Source of the DNA: Conexibacter sp. CPCC 206217
GTDB lineage: Bacteria > Actinomycetota > Thermoleophilia > Solirubrobacterales > Solirubrobacteraceae
DNA: 64,000 bases
NCBI RefSeq assembly: GCF_030646165.1
Contig: NZ_JAUTDO010000001.1
Coordinates: 62,001 to 126,000, forward strand
Direction: 5' to 3'
The notes under the pieces: generated by a model
Databases searched by the model: none
What the model saw: the letters and a program-made list of their open reading frames with translations, nothing else
Told to the model about the DNA's origin: nothing
Shown: positions 1 to 8,706 of the stretch, piece after piece
How the letters are laid out: each line of letters begins with the position of its first letter
Position numbering within the stretch: position 1 is the stretch's first letter
Made by a program: the position numbers and the translations under genes

Positions 1-447
1 GCCCGCCGGCGCCATCGCCGGCCCCGCGTTGGTGAGCACCATGCCGACGTTGCCGGCCGCCGCAATCCGCCGCGCATACGGCCCGCCCATCCCGAAGTGG
101 TGGCTGTCGCGCACCCCGACGACTCCGACGCCGTGCTCGTCCGCCAGCGCTCCCGCGACGTCGCACGCGAGCGTCGTGGGAACGAAACCGTAGCCGCCGC
201 CGGCATCCACCAGCGCGTGGGAGCCCGTGCGCGAGAGCACCCGCACCTCGGGGCTCCCCTCGACGTCACCAGCCGCGATCGAGTCGGCGTACTGGATCAG
301 CCGTAACACACCGTGGCTGTCGACGCCGCGCAGGTTCGCCTCCACGAGCAGCCCTGCCGTCACCTCCGCATCCCCGTCCGGCATGCCCGCAGCACGCAGC
401 ACGCGGCAGGAGAAAGCGAGCAGCGCGGCAGCATCGATCGTCGGCAT
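1..447 (-). CDS. Ldh-family malate/L-lactate dehydrogenase-like oxidoreductase (3' end outside window)
   Basis: The 149 visible codons read without interruption from an ATG at 447 to the window edge. The N-terminal half carries the Ldh_2 family hallmarks: 'RGVDSHGVLR' near residue 45, a 'GGGYGF' stretch near 84, and 'RDSHHFG' near 113, where the His of the Ser-His-His stretch is the expected catalytic residue. Members are NAD(P)-dependent 2-hydroxyacid dehydrogenases (malate, L-lactate, ureidoglycolate or sulfolactate type) that do not share the Rossmann fold of ordinary LDH. The substrate cannot be chosen from this half. The C-terminal half is missing only because the window ends. Confidence 0.9.
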   Translation of the reverse strand, partial: MPTIDAAALLAFSCRVLRAAGMPDGDAEVTAGLLVEANLRGVDSHGVLRLIQYADSIAAGDVEGSPEVRVLSRTGSHALVDAGGGYGFVPTTLACDVAGALADEHGVGVVGVRDSHHFGMGGPYARRIAAAGNVGMVLTNAGPAMAPAG

Positions 448-547
448 GCGCGGCAGGATAGGCGGACCGCCGGAGTCACCGACAGAAGCGCACGACGGTG
501 TCGGCGACACAGACCGGCTGCCCGCCCGCCCTTTCGCGGCTGGCGCG

Positions 548-868
548 TTACGCGCTGATCGAGACGTCGACCGGCCCGCTCGTGACGCGCGTCGGCTCCT
601 CCTGGATGTCGAACGCGGTCGCGCGGTAGTCGCTGACCCCTTCTCTTCCGGCCAGCTGCTCGCCGAGCGCACGTCCCCACGCCTCGGCGTCGGGCCGCTC
701 GCGGAAGAGGTAGACGCCGCCGCTGGTCTTCGTCTGCGGATCGCGGATCCAGATCTTCCAGACGACGTCTTCGCGATCGGCGAACGGCTGCGCGTCGGCC
801 GCCGTGGCGCCGGTCGCGACGTCCTCCGGCACGTCCCATCTGAAGTTCACCTGCAGGATTGCTGCCAT
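548..868 (-). CDS. YdhR-like dimeric alpha/beta-barrel monooxygenase
   Basis: A 106-residue cytoplasmic protein opening 'MAAILQVNFRWDVP' with a central 'TSGGVYLF' strand and a 'DAEAWGRAL' helix, the layout of the putative monooxygenase YdhR family (ferredoxin-like fold related to antibiotic-biosynthesis monooxygenases). Length matches the family. An AAGGAG lies 8 nt before the ATG, which settles the start. It sits 27 nt downstream of the copCD-like gene on the same strand, so it may be the last gene of that operon. No substrate can be assigned; homologues are mostly untested. Confidence 0.75.
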   Translation of the reverse strand: MAAILQVNFRWDVPEDVATGATAADAQPFADREDVVWKIWIRDPQTKTSGGVYLFRERPDAEAWGRALGEQLAGREGVSDYRATAFDIQEEPTRVTSGPVDVSISA

Positions 869-895
869 CGCACTGCTCCTTGTGGTTGGTGGTGG

Positions 896-2725
896 TCAAG
901 GGGATGAGATCTCCAGTACCTGGCTGCGCTGGTAGGAGATGAAGCGATCGATCCGCAGCCGCACGCCGAGCCGCCAGCGGCCGCCGCGCGGGATCACGAG
1001 CGCGAGCCGGTAGCTGCCGTCACGGCGCATGCGCAGCGTGCGGCGGATCTCGCTCGCGTCGGCTGCGGCGGCCGCGCCCGCGCCGCCCGGTGGCCGCAGC
1101 GTCAGGTCGATCCGCTCCAGGTCGTCGAAGGCGCGTCCACGACGATCTGCGAGCGCGAACGCCAGCGTCGTGCGCCCGGCGCGCGCCGGCGTCAGCGCGC
1201 CCTCCAGCCGAGCGGCGTGGAAGTCGAGTGCGAGCGTGCCGGTCGCAGCCGCGCCGGCGGCGGTGTCCGGCGGCGGGTAGCCGGACAGCGCGGCCGTCGC
1301 GGCGAGGATCGCGGCGACCCCGGCCAGCTCGGCCGCGAGACGGCGGCGCGTCGAGCGCTCCGCACGACGCGCTCGCGCGCCCTCCTCGGCTTGGTGACCG
1401 GCAGCGACGCCGACGACGATCAGCAACAGACCCGCCTTCACGAGCAGCGCGCGACCGTAGGCGGTCTGCGTCAGGTCGGCCGGTGCGGAGAGGCGTTCGA
1501 GCGCCTGCAGCAGTCCGCTGACGGCAATCAGCGCGACCGCGCCGAGCGCCCAGGGCCCGAAGCGCCGCACGAGCGTCGCGGTCAGCTCGCGCCGCGCCGT
1601 CGGGCCGAGCGTCCGCACGGCGAACAGCGCGGCCGCCAGCGCCGCGACGCCGCCGGCCCAGACGCCCGCGCCGAGCACGTGGGCAGCCGCAAACGGCACC
1701 GCCTGGTCGGCGTCGCGCGCGGCCGCGTGACCCGTCAGCGCGGGAACGAGCGGCAGCAGCACGACCGCGATCGCCGCCGCCAGCACGAGCCCCGCGTCGG
1801 CGCGCGCCGGAACCGCGACCCCGGTCGCCCCCAGCTCCGCCAGCCGCAGATCCCCGCGCTCGGCCCGTGCCGGCGTCTGCGGCGCCGGCGTGACGCGCCG
1901 CGGCCGCCCGCTCGCCCACACGCCCGCGCCGAGCGCCGCCAGCAGTGCCGCGGCGCCGAGGCCGACCGCTCCGAAGCGCGTGCCGGCGACGGCGCCGAGG
2001 CCGCGGCCGGCGAATGCGTCGGCGAGGCCGCCGCCGCTCGCGACCGCGCCCTGCAGCGCGACGAGCGTGAGCGAACCGGCCGCGCCCGCCAGCGCGGCGC
2101 CGACGACGAGCCGCCGCAGCGCCCGGCCGCCCCGGCCGGCGGCGCGACGCCAGTCGTCGGATGGCCCGGCGAGGTCGGCCAGCGCCGGGCGCCAGACCAT
2201 CAGCAGCGCGATCAGCGCGCCGAGCAGCACCACCAGGCCGCCGTCGCGCACGCCGCGCGCGACGTCCAGCTCGGTGCTCGTCCCGGGCGGCGGACCGACG
2301 CGCGCGATCAGCTCGTCGAGCCGTACCGGCGGCGGCGCGCCGACGTGGCCGACCGAGAGGCGGTAGCCGCCGGGGATCGTGTGACCATCGTCGACCGAGA
2401 CGATCCGGTAGGCGACCGCGTAGGTGCCGTCGCGCAGCCCGCCGCGCAGCGCCACGCGGAGTCGCTTCGACGCGCCGGAGCGGGGCGCGACCGCCCCCAC
2501 GTCCACGCGACGGCCGTCGGGCGCGACGACATGGACCGCCGCGAGCCCGGCGTCGACCGGCTCCGAGAACGTCAGCGTCAGTGCACGCGGCGCTGACGCG
2601 GCGACGCTCCCGGGTGCGGGCGTCGCCGCGACGAGCGACGTGTGCGCCGACGCCGCGGTCGGCGCCGCCCCCGCGAGGACGGTCACCGCCATGGCGAGCG
2701 CGAGCGCGCTACGCCGCCGCGCCAT
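896..2725 (-). CDS. CopC-CopD fusion copper transport protein (YcnJ-like)
   Basis: 609 residues. A signal peptide ends 'AASA' so that the mature protein begins with His28, as in CopC proteins, where the free N-terminal His binds Cu(II). A CopC beta-barrel follows to about residue 125 and includes the conserved 'DDGHTIPGG' copper-site loop. From about 155 to 480 there are eight or so hydrophobic helices of the CopD permease type. The C-terminal 100 residues look like a small extracytoplasmic beta domain (YtkA-like). The family brings copper across the membrane. The ATG overlaps the upstream ABC ATPase gene by 17 nt, an unexpected coupling to a sulfonate-type importer. Confidence 0.9.
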   Translation of the reverse strand: MARRRSALALAMAVTVLAGAAPTAASAHTSLVAATPAPGSVAASAPRALTLTFSEPVDAGLAAVHVVAPDGRRVDVGAVAPRSGASKRLRVALRGGLRDGTYAVAYRIVSVDDGHTIPGGYRLSVGHVGAPPPVRLDELIARVGPPPGTSTELDVARGVRDGGLVVLLGALIALLMVWRPALADLAGPSDDWRRAAGRGGRALRRLVVGAALAGAAGSLTLVALQGAVASGGGLADAFAGRGLGAVAGTRFGAVGLGAAALLAALGAGVWASGRPRRVTPAPQTPARAERGDLRLAELGATGVAVPARADAGLVLAAAIAVVLLPLVPALTGHAAARDADQAVPFAAAHVLGAGVWAGGVAALAAALFAVRTLGPTARRELTATLVRRFGPWALGAVALIAVSGLLQALERLSAPADLTQTAYGRALLVKAGLLLIVVGVAAGHQAEEGARARRAERSTRRRLAAELAGVAAILAATAALSGYPPPDTAAGAAATGTLALDFHAARLEGALTPARAGRTTLAFALADRRGRAFDDLERIDLTLRPPGGAGAAAAADASEIRRTLRMRRDGSYRLALVIPRGGRWRLGVRLRIDRFISYQRSQVLEISSP

Positions 2726-3494
2726 CCCGCGCCTCGGCCAGTCCGAGCAGGTCGAGCACCTTGTCGCGCAGCCGCTCGCGGCGCGGGTCGGCGTGGCGGC
2801 GCGGGCGCTCCAGGTCGACGCGCAGGTCGGCGAGGATCCGCGCGGGGCGGTCGCTCAGCACGATCACGCGGTCGGCCAGCAGCAGCGCCTCGTCGACGTC
2901 GTGCGTGACGAGCAGCGCAGTGAAGCTGCCGCCCTCCCACAGCCGCAGCAGCTCGCGCTGCAGCGACAGCCGCGTCAGCGCGTCGAGCTTGCCCAGCGGC
3001 TCGTCGAGCAGCAGCAGCGGCGGTCTGTTGACGAGTGCGCGAGCGAGCGCCACCCGTTGCGCCATCCCGCCCGAGAGCTGGTGCGGGAGCGCCTGCTCGA
3101 AACCCTGCAGCCCGACGAGCGCGAGCGCCTCGTCGATCCGACCGCGCTCCTGCTTCAGCCGCCCGCGCGCCTGCGGACCGACGGCGACGTTCGCCCACAC
3201 CGATCGCCACGGGAACAGCGTCGGATCCTGGAACACGAGCGCGCGCGAGGGGTCCGGCCCGGACACGCCGACGCCGTCGACGCGGACCGCCCCATGCAGC
3301 GGCGCCTCCAACCCCGCGACCAGTCGCAGCAGCGTCGACTTGCCGCTGCCGGACGGTCCCAGCAGCGCGACCAGTTCGCCCGGCGCGACCTCCACCGAGA
3401 TCTCGGACAGCACGGCCAGCGTCCCGTAGCCGTGGCCGACGCCGCTGATCTCCACCGCGACCGGTCTCACCAGCGCACCAGACCTCTCTGCCAT
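2709..3494 (-). CDS. ABC transporter ATP-binding protein, nitrate/sulfonate/taurine type
   Basis: 261 residues in the SsuB/TauB/NrtD class. Walker A 'GPSGSGKST' is at residues 46-54, the signature is 'LSGGMAQR', Walker B ends 'LLLDEP', and 'VTHD' is the switch His. It powers the permease encoded immediately upstream. The ATG at 3494 overlaps the permease by 28 nt. A GTG at 3470 that overlaps the permease stop (GTGA) with a GAGAGG 12 nt upstream is an equally good start and would give 253 residues. The gene ends inside the copCD-like start. Confidence 0.92.
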   Translation of the reverse strand: MAERSGALVRPVAVEISGVGHGYGTLAVLSEISVEVAPGELVALLGPSGSGKSTLLRLVAGLEAPLHGAVRVDGVGVSGPDPSRALVFQDPTLFPWRSVWANVAVGPQARGRLKQERGRIDEALALVGLQGFEQALPHQLSGGMAQRVALARALVNRPPLLLLDEPLGKLDALTRLSLQRELLRLWEGGSFTALLVTHDVDEALLLADRVIVLSDRPARILADLRVDLERPRRHADPRRERLRDKVLDLLGLAEARDGAAA

Positions 3495-4519
3495 GCAAGC
3501 ACGCGGTCGCGCACGACGAACAGCAACGTCAGCAGCCCGGAGAACAGCACGACCATCAGCACGAGCGCGACGTACATCTTCGGGTAGGCCGACCAGTGCT
3601 GCTGCCACTGGACGTACCAGCCGAGCCCGTTTCTGGCGCCGAGCATCTCGGCGATCACGAGCGTCGGGAAGGTCATCCCGAGGCCCATGAACAGCCCGAC
3701 GAAGATCGACGGCAGCGCCGCCGGAACGGCGACGCGCGTGACGAGGAAGCGCGATCTCGCGCCGAGCGTCAGCGCCACGTCGTAGTAGGCGCGGCTGACG
3801 CCGGAGACGCCGGAGAAGGTCAGCACCGTCACCGGGAACCAGGCGCTCAGCGCGATCAGCAGCAGGCTCGCGCTGCCCGACGACGGCAACAGCACGAACA
3901 TGATCGGGATCAGCGCGACCGGCGGCAGCGGGCCGATCGTCCGCAGGATCGGGTGCAGCCAGTAGTTGACCCGCTGCGACCAGCCCATCGCCACGCCGAC
4001 CAGCACACCCGTCAGCGCGCCGATCGCGTACCCCTCCAGCAGCAGCCGCAGCGACGACCAGAGGCTCTGCAGCAGCAGCACGTGGTCGGAGCGGAAGTCG
4101 GCCTGGATCCGCTGCGGCGACGCCCAGTACGGCGGCGTCAGCGTCCCCGTCTTCGCCGTCAGCAGCTCCCACGTCGTGAACAGCGCCGCCAGCACGACCA
4201 GCCACGGCACGGCGTGCGCCAGCCGCGCGCCGAGCGACCGCCGGCGCAGGCCGATCAGGCCGCCGGCGAGCGCCAGGCCGGCGAGCGCGAACGCGACCGC
4301 CGCGACGAGCCCTGTCCCCGTCACTCTCGCCTGCCCGAGACCCGACACCTGCTCGTCTGGCCAGATCAGCGTCAGCGCACCGGCCGCCGCCCACGCCGCG
4401 GCGGCGAGCAGCGCCGGCAGCGGCGTGGTGCGACGGGCGGGTGGGACGGCGGCGCCGGACGTGACGGCAGAGCCCGCGGCTCCCGCCCGCGCCGTCTCGT
4501 GGAGCGCGGTCACCGACAT
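3467..4519 (-). CDS. ABC transporter permease, SsuC/TauC-like
   Basis: 350-residue inner-membrane protein of the BPD_transp_1 class. It has a longer than usual N-terminal part with two extra hydrophobic helices (about residues 30-95) before the canonical permease core of six helices. The EAA-type cytoplasmic loop is visible as 'YYDVALTLGARSRFLVTRVA'. It would form the translocation pore for the lipoprotein encoded 4 nt upstream and the ATPase downstream. Family substrates are nitrate, taurine, alkanesulfonates and pyrimidine precursors; nearby LLM monooxygenases and a TauE/SafE exporter favour a sulfonate, but that is inference. Confidence 0.9.
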   Translation of the reverse strand: MSVTALHETARAGAAGSAVTSGAAVPPARRTTPLPALLAAAAWAAAGALTLIWPDEQVSGLGQARVTGTGLVAAVAFALAGLALAGGLIGLRRRSLGARLAHAVPWLVVLAALFTTWELLTAKTGTLTPPYWASPQRIQADFRSDHVLLLQSLWSSLRLLLEGYAIGALTGVLVGVAMGWSQRVNYWLHPILRTIGPLPPVALIPIMFVLLPSSGSASLLLIALSAWFPVTVLTFSGVSGVSRAYYDVALTLGARSRFLVTRVAVPAALPSIFVGLFMGLGMTFPTLVIAEMLGARNGLGWYVQWQQHWSAYPKMYVALVLMVVLFSGLLTLLFVVRDRVLAWQRGLVRW

Positions 4520-4523
4520 CGAC

Positions 4524-5618
4524 CTAGGCCACCTGCGCCTTGATGTCGACGAACGCCGTTCTCGCCAGCTGGACGGGGTCGGTCGAGTCGTCGAGGTAGC
4601 CCGTCCCCTTGAAGTCCTTCGCGCCCTGTTCGAGCTGGTTGTAGAAGTCGTCGGTCCCGGGCGCCCAGACGTAGCTGCTGAGCAGCCCGGAGATGTCGTC
4701 TCTGGAGACCGGGACGTACTTGTTGTCGACCTCGATCTGCGCCGCGGCGGGAATGTTCTGGCCGACCCACTCCGCCCCGCGCTCCCACGCTCTGGTGATG
4801 CTGGCGGCGACCTCCGGGTACTCGTCGATCAGGTTCTTGTTGAGCGCGACGGTGCAGCAGAACTGTCTTCTGTGCTCGGCCGAGAGGTTGTTGCCGATCT
4901 CGACGCCCTTGCCCGCCTGCTGCACCGTCCACGCGAACGGATCGGAGCCGACGATCGCCGGCACCTCGCCCTTCTCGATCGCGGTGCCGAGCTGGTCGGG
5001 CGGATAGATCCGCCAGTCGATGTCCTTGCTCGGGTCGATCCCCGCCTTCGCGAGGTCGACGGAGAAGAAGGCCATCGCAGAGCCCCCGATCGCATCGGTG
5101 CCGACCGCCTTGCCCTTCAGCTGCGAGATGTCGGTGATGCCGCTGTCGTTGCCGGCCACGAAACGCAGGCAGCCGCGATGCAGGCCGGTCACGAGCCGGA
5201 CGTTGAGGCCCTGTTCGATCGGCTTCAGCCACTCGAACAGAATCCCCGGTGCGCCATGGATCTTCGCGGTCGAGAGCGCGTCGTTGATCGTCGTGCCGCT
5301 GAACTTGACGAGCTTGACGTCGAGGCCCTCGTCTCTGAAGAAGCCCTCGTGATAGGCGGAGTAGAGCGGAGCTTCGCAGGCGGCGCCGCCCCAACCGAGC
5401 ACGATCTGCTCGCCCAGGCCGCCATTGACACCCTTCTTCGCGGTGCTCTGGACACTGCCCGCCCCAGCAGTGGTTTCAGACCCGCCGTCGTCGCCACAGG
5501 CCGCCAGCACGCCGCCGCCGACGGCGAGCGCGCCGACGCCGATCGCGCCCCGCGCCAACAGTTGCCGGCGCGACAGCCGCTGCCGCTCCGGCACGCCGTC
5601 GTTGAGTCCCTCGTTCAT
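4524..5618 (-). CDS. ABC transporter substrate-binding lipoprotein, SsuA/TauA/NitT-like
   Basis: 364 residues starting at the ATG at 5618, chosen because GGAGG lies 7 nt before it; an in-frame ATG 24 codons upstream has no such site. The N-terminus has a twin-arginine stretch 'SRRQLLAR' and the lipobox 'VLAAC' (lipidated Cys41), so export by Tat and anchoring to the outer face of the membrane are likely. The mature part is a NMT1/periplasmic binding protein type II fold with 'LGWGGAACEAPLYSAYHEGF' at the ligand-cleft strand. First gene of the importer operon, divergent from the nitroreductase-like operon. Arg codons in the mature part are often AGA. Confidence 0.9.
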   Translation of the reverse strand: MNEGLNDGVPERQRLSRRQLLARGAIGVGALAVGGGVLAACGDDGGSETTAGAGSVQSTAKKGVNGGLGEQIVLGWGGAACEAPLYSAYHEGFFRDEGLDVKLVKFSGTTINDALSTAKIHGAPGILFEWLKPIEQGLNVRLVTGLHRGCLRFVAGNDSGITDISQLKGKAVGTDAIGGSAMAFFSVDLAKAGIDPSKDIDWRIYPPDQLGTAIEKGEVPAIVGSDPFAWTVQQAGKGVEIGNNLSAEHRRQFCCTVALNKNLIDEYPEVAASITRAWERGAEWVGQNIPAAAQIEVDNKYVPVSRDDISGLLSSYVWAPGTDDFYNQLEQGAKDFKGTGYLDDSTDPVQLARTAFVDIKAQVA

Positions 5619-5729
5619 CCCTTCGCCTCCAATTCGCGGGCCTGATTTAAAACTAGACATTACCGGTCGGGTTTGCCAGGATTGCAGCAACAGGCCCGTT
5701 CCGTCAAGTCAGCCCGGAGGTCGAACCGC
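5619..5729. promoter_or_regulatory. Divergent promoter region between importer and nitroreductase-like operons
   Basis: 111 bp separating two divergent operons, including the most AT-rich stretch locally (around 5644-5661, with a TAGACAT that could serve as a -10). Eight-base inverted arms CGGGCCTG (5637-5644) and CAGGCCCG (5691-5698) flank this core with a 46-bp spacer. Both ribosome sites (GGAGG on each strand) lie at its ends. No regulator gene is adjacent. Confidence 0.45.
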
Positions 5730-7007
5730 ATGGCAACCCAGACGACGTCGATCCCCGCCGAGGCGCTGCGCGCGCTGGAGGCGCAGCCGTTCCTGCAGAC
5801 CCTGCTCGGGCGCCGCTCGCGCCGCTTCGCGAAGGGCGCCTCGCTGCCGAGCGGTCCGCTCGCGTACACCTCCTCCGCGGAGCCGCAGCCGCTGTCCCGG
5901 GCCGAAGAGCTGCTCGTGCTGCTGGCAACAGGCGGCGCGACCGGCTGGAACTACGGGATCGTCTACGACGACCGCCCGGCGATCGCCAACTACGGCGGCA
6001 GCGCCGTCGGGCGGCCGTCGATCTCCGGCGCCGGCTTCCAGGTCTCCGACCTCTTCTTCACCAACGACGACGGCCTCTTCTTCCTCTCCACCCGCGACAG
6101 CGCCTCGCTCGCGGCGCCGGGCGCGTCGATCGACGAGCTGCTGGAGGCCCACCGGCCGCTCGTTCGCAAGCTCTCCGACGAACGACTCCACATCCCCCGG
6201 CAGGCGCCGTGGCTGGAGCCGCACAACAACTTCGTCGTCAACAAGCCCGGCACGACGCTGATCCTGCCGGTCGCCGATCTCGCCCAGCACCTGCTCGCCG
6301 TGATCTGGTACTTCGTCCAGAACGGCTACGGCCTCTTCGACGACCTCTCCGGACAGCCGATCGCCGGGATCGAGCAGTACGCGGACCTGCTCGACCTCGA
6401 CAGCCCGCGCCCGCTCAGCTTCGTCGAGAAGCACGCGCTCGCGCAGGTCTCCGTCGAGCTGGCGACCGGCGCCTACGCCGGCGCGCTGACGCTGAATGCG
6501 ATCGGCCTCGGCGGCTGGTCGTTCGACGGCATCGACGTGTTCGGCCTGCTCGGCGCCAGCGGCCGTGACGACTATCCTGGCCTCGGCTTCCGCTACGACA
6601 GCGACCCGAGCTGGGCGACGCCGAATCCGACCGGGCTGGAAGGCGTCTTCGAGGGGTTCACCCCACCCCACGTCGTCGACCTCGAAGCGGCGACGCGGGC
6701 GCTCGTCGCGCGCAAGTTCGGCGCCGGCGGCCCGTTCAACCGCGACACCGCGGGTCCGTTTCGCGACAACGCCGCCGTCCGCGGCGGCGCCGTCCCCGCG
6801 AGCGAGCGCGCGATCGAGGCGACCGCGCTGATCGCCCAGCACATCTACGACGTGCACGGCCGCTTCCCGGCGACCGTCCCCGCCGTCTACGCGCGCAACT
6901 ACCTGCAGGCGCACCACCTCGACCTCGGCTTCTACGACCAGCACTTCGGACCGGGCGCGTACCTCGACACGCACGCCAAGCACGACGCGCGCTGGCACGG
7001 CGCATGA
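5730..7007 (+). CDS. Nitroreductase-like flavoprotein of unknown substrate
   Basis: 425 residues from an ATG with GGAGG 9 nt upstream. The N-terminal third recalls the nitroreductase/SagB fold: a 'LLGRRSRRFAKG' FMN-phosphate-type segment near residue 25, then 'AEELLVLLATGGATGW' near 62. The rest ('PHNNFVVNKPGTTLILPVAD', 'LTLNAIGLGGWSFDG') matches no family I can name with certainty. It is about twice the length of ordinary nitroreductases. It leads an operon with an OsmC protein (4-nt overlap) and an FAD oxidoreductase, so a redox step on a small organic molecule is likely. Conserved hypothetical is the safe label. Confidence 0.6.
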   Translation: MATQTTSIPAEALRALEAQPFLQTLLGRRSRRFAKGASLPSGPLAYTSSAEPQPLSRAEELLVLLATGGATGWNYGIVYDDRPAIANYGGSAVGRPSISGAGFQVSDLFFTNDDGLFFLSTRDSASLAAPGASIDELLEAHRPLVRKLSDERLHIPRQAPWLEPHNNFVVNKPGTTLILPVADLAQHLLAVIWYFVQNGYGLFDDLSGQPIAGIEQYADLLDLDSPRPLSFVEKHALAQVSVELATGAYAGALTLNAIGLGGWSFDGIDVFGLLGASGRDDYPGLGFRYDSDPSWATPNPTGLEGVFEGFTPPHVVDLEAATRALVARKFGAGGPFNRDTAGPFRDNAAVRGGAVPASERAIEATALIAQHIYDVHGRFPATVPAVYARNYLQAHHLDLGFYDQHFGPGAYLDTHAKHDARWHGA

Positions 7008-7543
7008 GCAGCGGCCCCGGTCTCAACGGCGTCGACCTCGTCGGGTCGCGCGCGATCGCCGCGCGCTTCGCCGCCGCGCCGGACAGCGGGCGCGTGCCGT
7101 TCGGCGCGCGCGTGCACTGGCAGGGCGGCTATCGCACAGAGGTCCGGTTCGACGAACACGACGCGATCGCGGCCGACGAGCCGGTCGCGCTCGCCGGCGG
7201 CGGCAGCGGCCCGTCGCCGGAGGAGCTGCTGCTCGGCGCGATCGGCCACTGCATCGCGGTCGGGTGGGCCGGCAGTGCAGCGGCGCACGGGGTCGAGCTG
7301 ACATCGCTGACCGTCGCCGCGCATGGACGTGTGAACCTGCCGGCGGCATACGGCGTCGCCGACGGCCACCCCGGCTTCGAGGCGATCGACGTCGAGGTCG
7401 CCGTCGAGGCGCCCGGCGCGCCGTCCGAGCTGCTCGACCGGATCCACGCGCGCGTCGTCGCGCAGGCGCCGATCCCGAACACCGTGGCCGCGCCGACGCC
7501 CGTGACGGTGCAGCGAACCGGCGGAATCGCCGCGATCCCTTGA
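7004..7543 (+). CDS. OsmC/Ohr-family protein lacking the resolving cysteine
   Basis: 179 residues. The family core 'SPEELLLGAIGHCIAVG' supplies the peroxidatic Cys near residue 87. The second conserved Cys, normally in a 'CPI..T' motif near the C-terminus, is replaced: the segment reads 'QAPIPNTVAAPTPV'. A one-cysteine protein would need an external thiol for turnover or may do something other than organic peroxide reduction. Its ATG overlaps the upstream stop (ATGA) and its stop overlaps the next start (TTGA), so the three genes are translationally coupled. Confidence 0.85.
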   Translation: MSSGPGLNGVDLVGSRAIAARFAAAPDSGRVPFGARVHWQGGYRTEVRFDEHDAIAADEPVALAGGGSGPSPEELLLGAIGHCIAVGWAGSAAAHGVELTSLTVAAHGRVNLPAAYGVADGHPGFEAIDVEVAVEAPGAPSELLDRIHARVVAQAPIPNTVAAPTPVTVQRTGGIAAIP

Positions 7544-8706
7544 GCGAGGCCTACGACACGATCGTCGTCGGCGCGCGTGCCGCCGGCAGCGCCCTCGCGA
7601 TCAACCTCGCACGGTCCGGCCAGCGCGTCGCGGTCGTCGACCGCGCCTCGTTTCCCTCCGACACGCTCTCGACGCACGTCCTCTACCCCAACGCGCTCGC
7701 GGCGCTCGACCGCCTTGGCGCGCTCGACGAGATCCTCTGGCACGAGCCGCCGCCGCTGCACACCTCGTGGCACCACGAGAACGTCTCGTGGCGTGCCGCG
7801 CACACGCCGATCGCCGGGCGTGACTGGGCGCTGTGCGTGCGTCGCTTCACGCTCGACGCGATCCTCGTGCGCCGAGCCCGCGCGGCCGGCGCCACCGTCC
7901 ACGAGAGATTCTTCGTCGAGCGGCTGCTCGGCGCCGGCACCGACACGGACCCGGTCCACGGGATCGCCGGCCGCTTCGACGGTGTTCAGGTCGAGCTACG
8001 CGCGCGCCAGGTCGTCGGCGCCGACGGCGCGCGCTCGACGGTCGCGAGGCTGCTCGGCGTCGGGCGCGAGGAGGTCGCCGCGAGCCCGACCGCGATGGCA
8101 TACGCCTACTGGCGCGGCATCCCGCGCCGCGAGCTGCAGGAGTTCTACGTACAGCCGCCGTGGACTGCGATGCACTTCCCAGCCGACGACGGCTACCACG
8201 TGGTCGCCGTGCTCGGACCGCACGAGGGTTGGGACGGTCGACCGCGGGCGCAGACCTACCTCGCGCGCGTGCACGCCGTCCCGCAGTTGCGGCGCCGCCT
8301 CGAGCGCGCGCGGATGTCGAAGAAGGTGATCGCCGCGACCGCGCTCGACGGCTTCTGGCGGCGGCCGACCGGTCCCGGCTGGACGCTGGTGGGCGACGCG
8401 GGTCACTTCAAGCACCCGGCCGCCGTGCAAGGGATCGCCGACGCCCTCGCCGCGGCCGAGGCGCTCGCGCCGATGCTGCTGGCGGGCACGCAGCGCCGCG
8501 CCTTCGGCCCGTGGCGTGAGAGCGCCAACCGCGAGCTGTACGACTTCAGCCGCCGCGCCGCCCGAGCGCCGGAGCGCGACGAGACCGCCGCGCTGATGCG
8601 AGCGCTCGCGCGCGAACCCGCGCTCGCGCGCGACTTCGTCGACGTCTACTCGCGCACCCGGCGTCCGTCGGAGCTGTTGGACCGGCTCGCTGTCGCGGCG
8701 GCCTGA
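7540..8706 (+). CDS. FAD-dependent oxidoreductase (geranylgeranyl reductase/PHBH-like)
   Basis: 388 residues from a TTG that overlaps the osmC stop (TTGA); no ATG or GTG fits better. N-terminal Rossmann segment 'DTIVVGARAAGS' is a variant of GxGxxG seen in this branch. The 'GADGARST' (DG) motif and the 'TLVGDAGHFKHPAAVQGIAD' (GD) motif complete the PHBH-type FAD fold. Members hydroxylate aromatics or reduce double bonds with NAD(P)H. The substrate is unknown. Its 3' end overlaps the convergent TPR gene by 61 nt. Confidence 0.88.
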   Translation: MSEAYDTIVVGARAAGSALAINLARSGQRVAVVDRASFPSDTLSTHVLYPNALAALDRLGALDEILWHEPPPLHTSWHHENVSWRAAHTPIAGRDWALCVRRFTLDAILVRRARAAGATVHERFFVERLLGAGTDTDPVHGIAGRFDGVQVELRARQVVGADGARSTVARLLGVGREEVAASPTAMAYAYWRGIPRRELQEFYVQPPWTAMHFPADDGYHVVAVLGPHEGWDGRPRAQTYLARVHAVPQLRRRLERARMSKKVIAATALDGFWRRPTGPGWTLVGDAGHFKHPAAVQGIADALAAAEALAPMLLAGTQRRAFGPWRESANRELYDFSRRAARAPERDETAALMRALAREPALARDFVDVYSRTRRPSELLDRLAVAAA

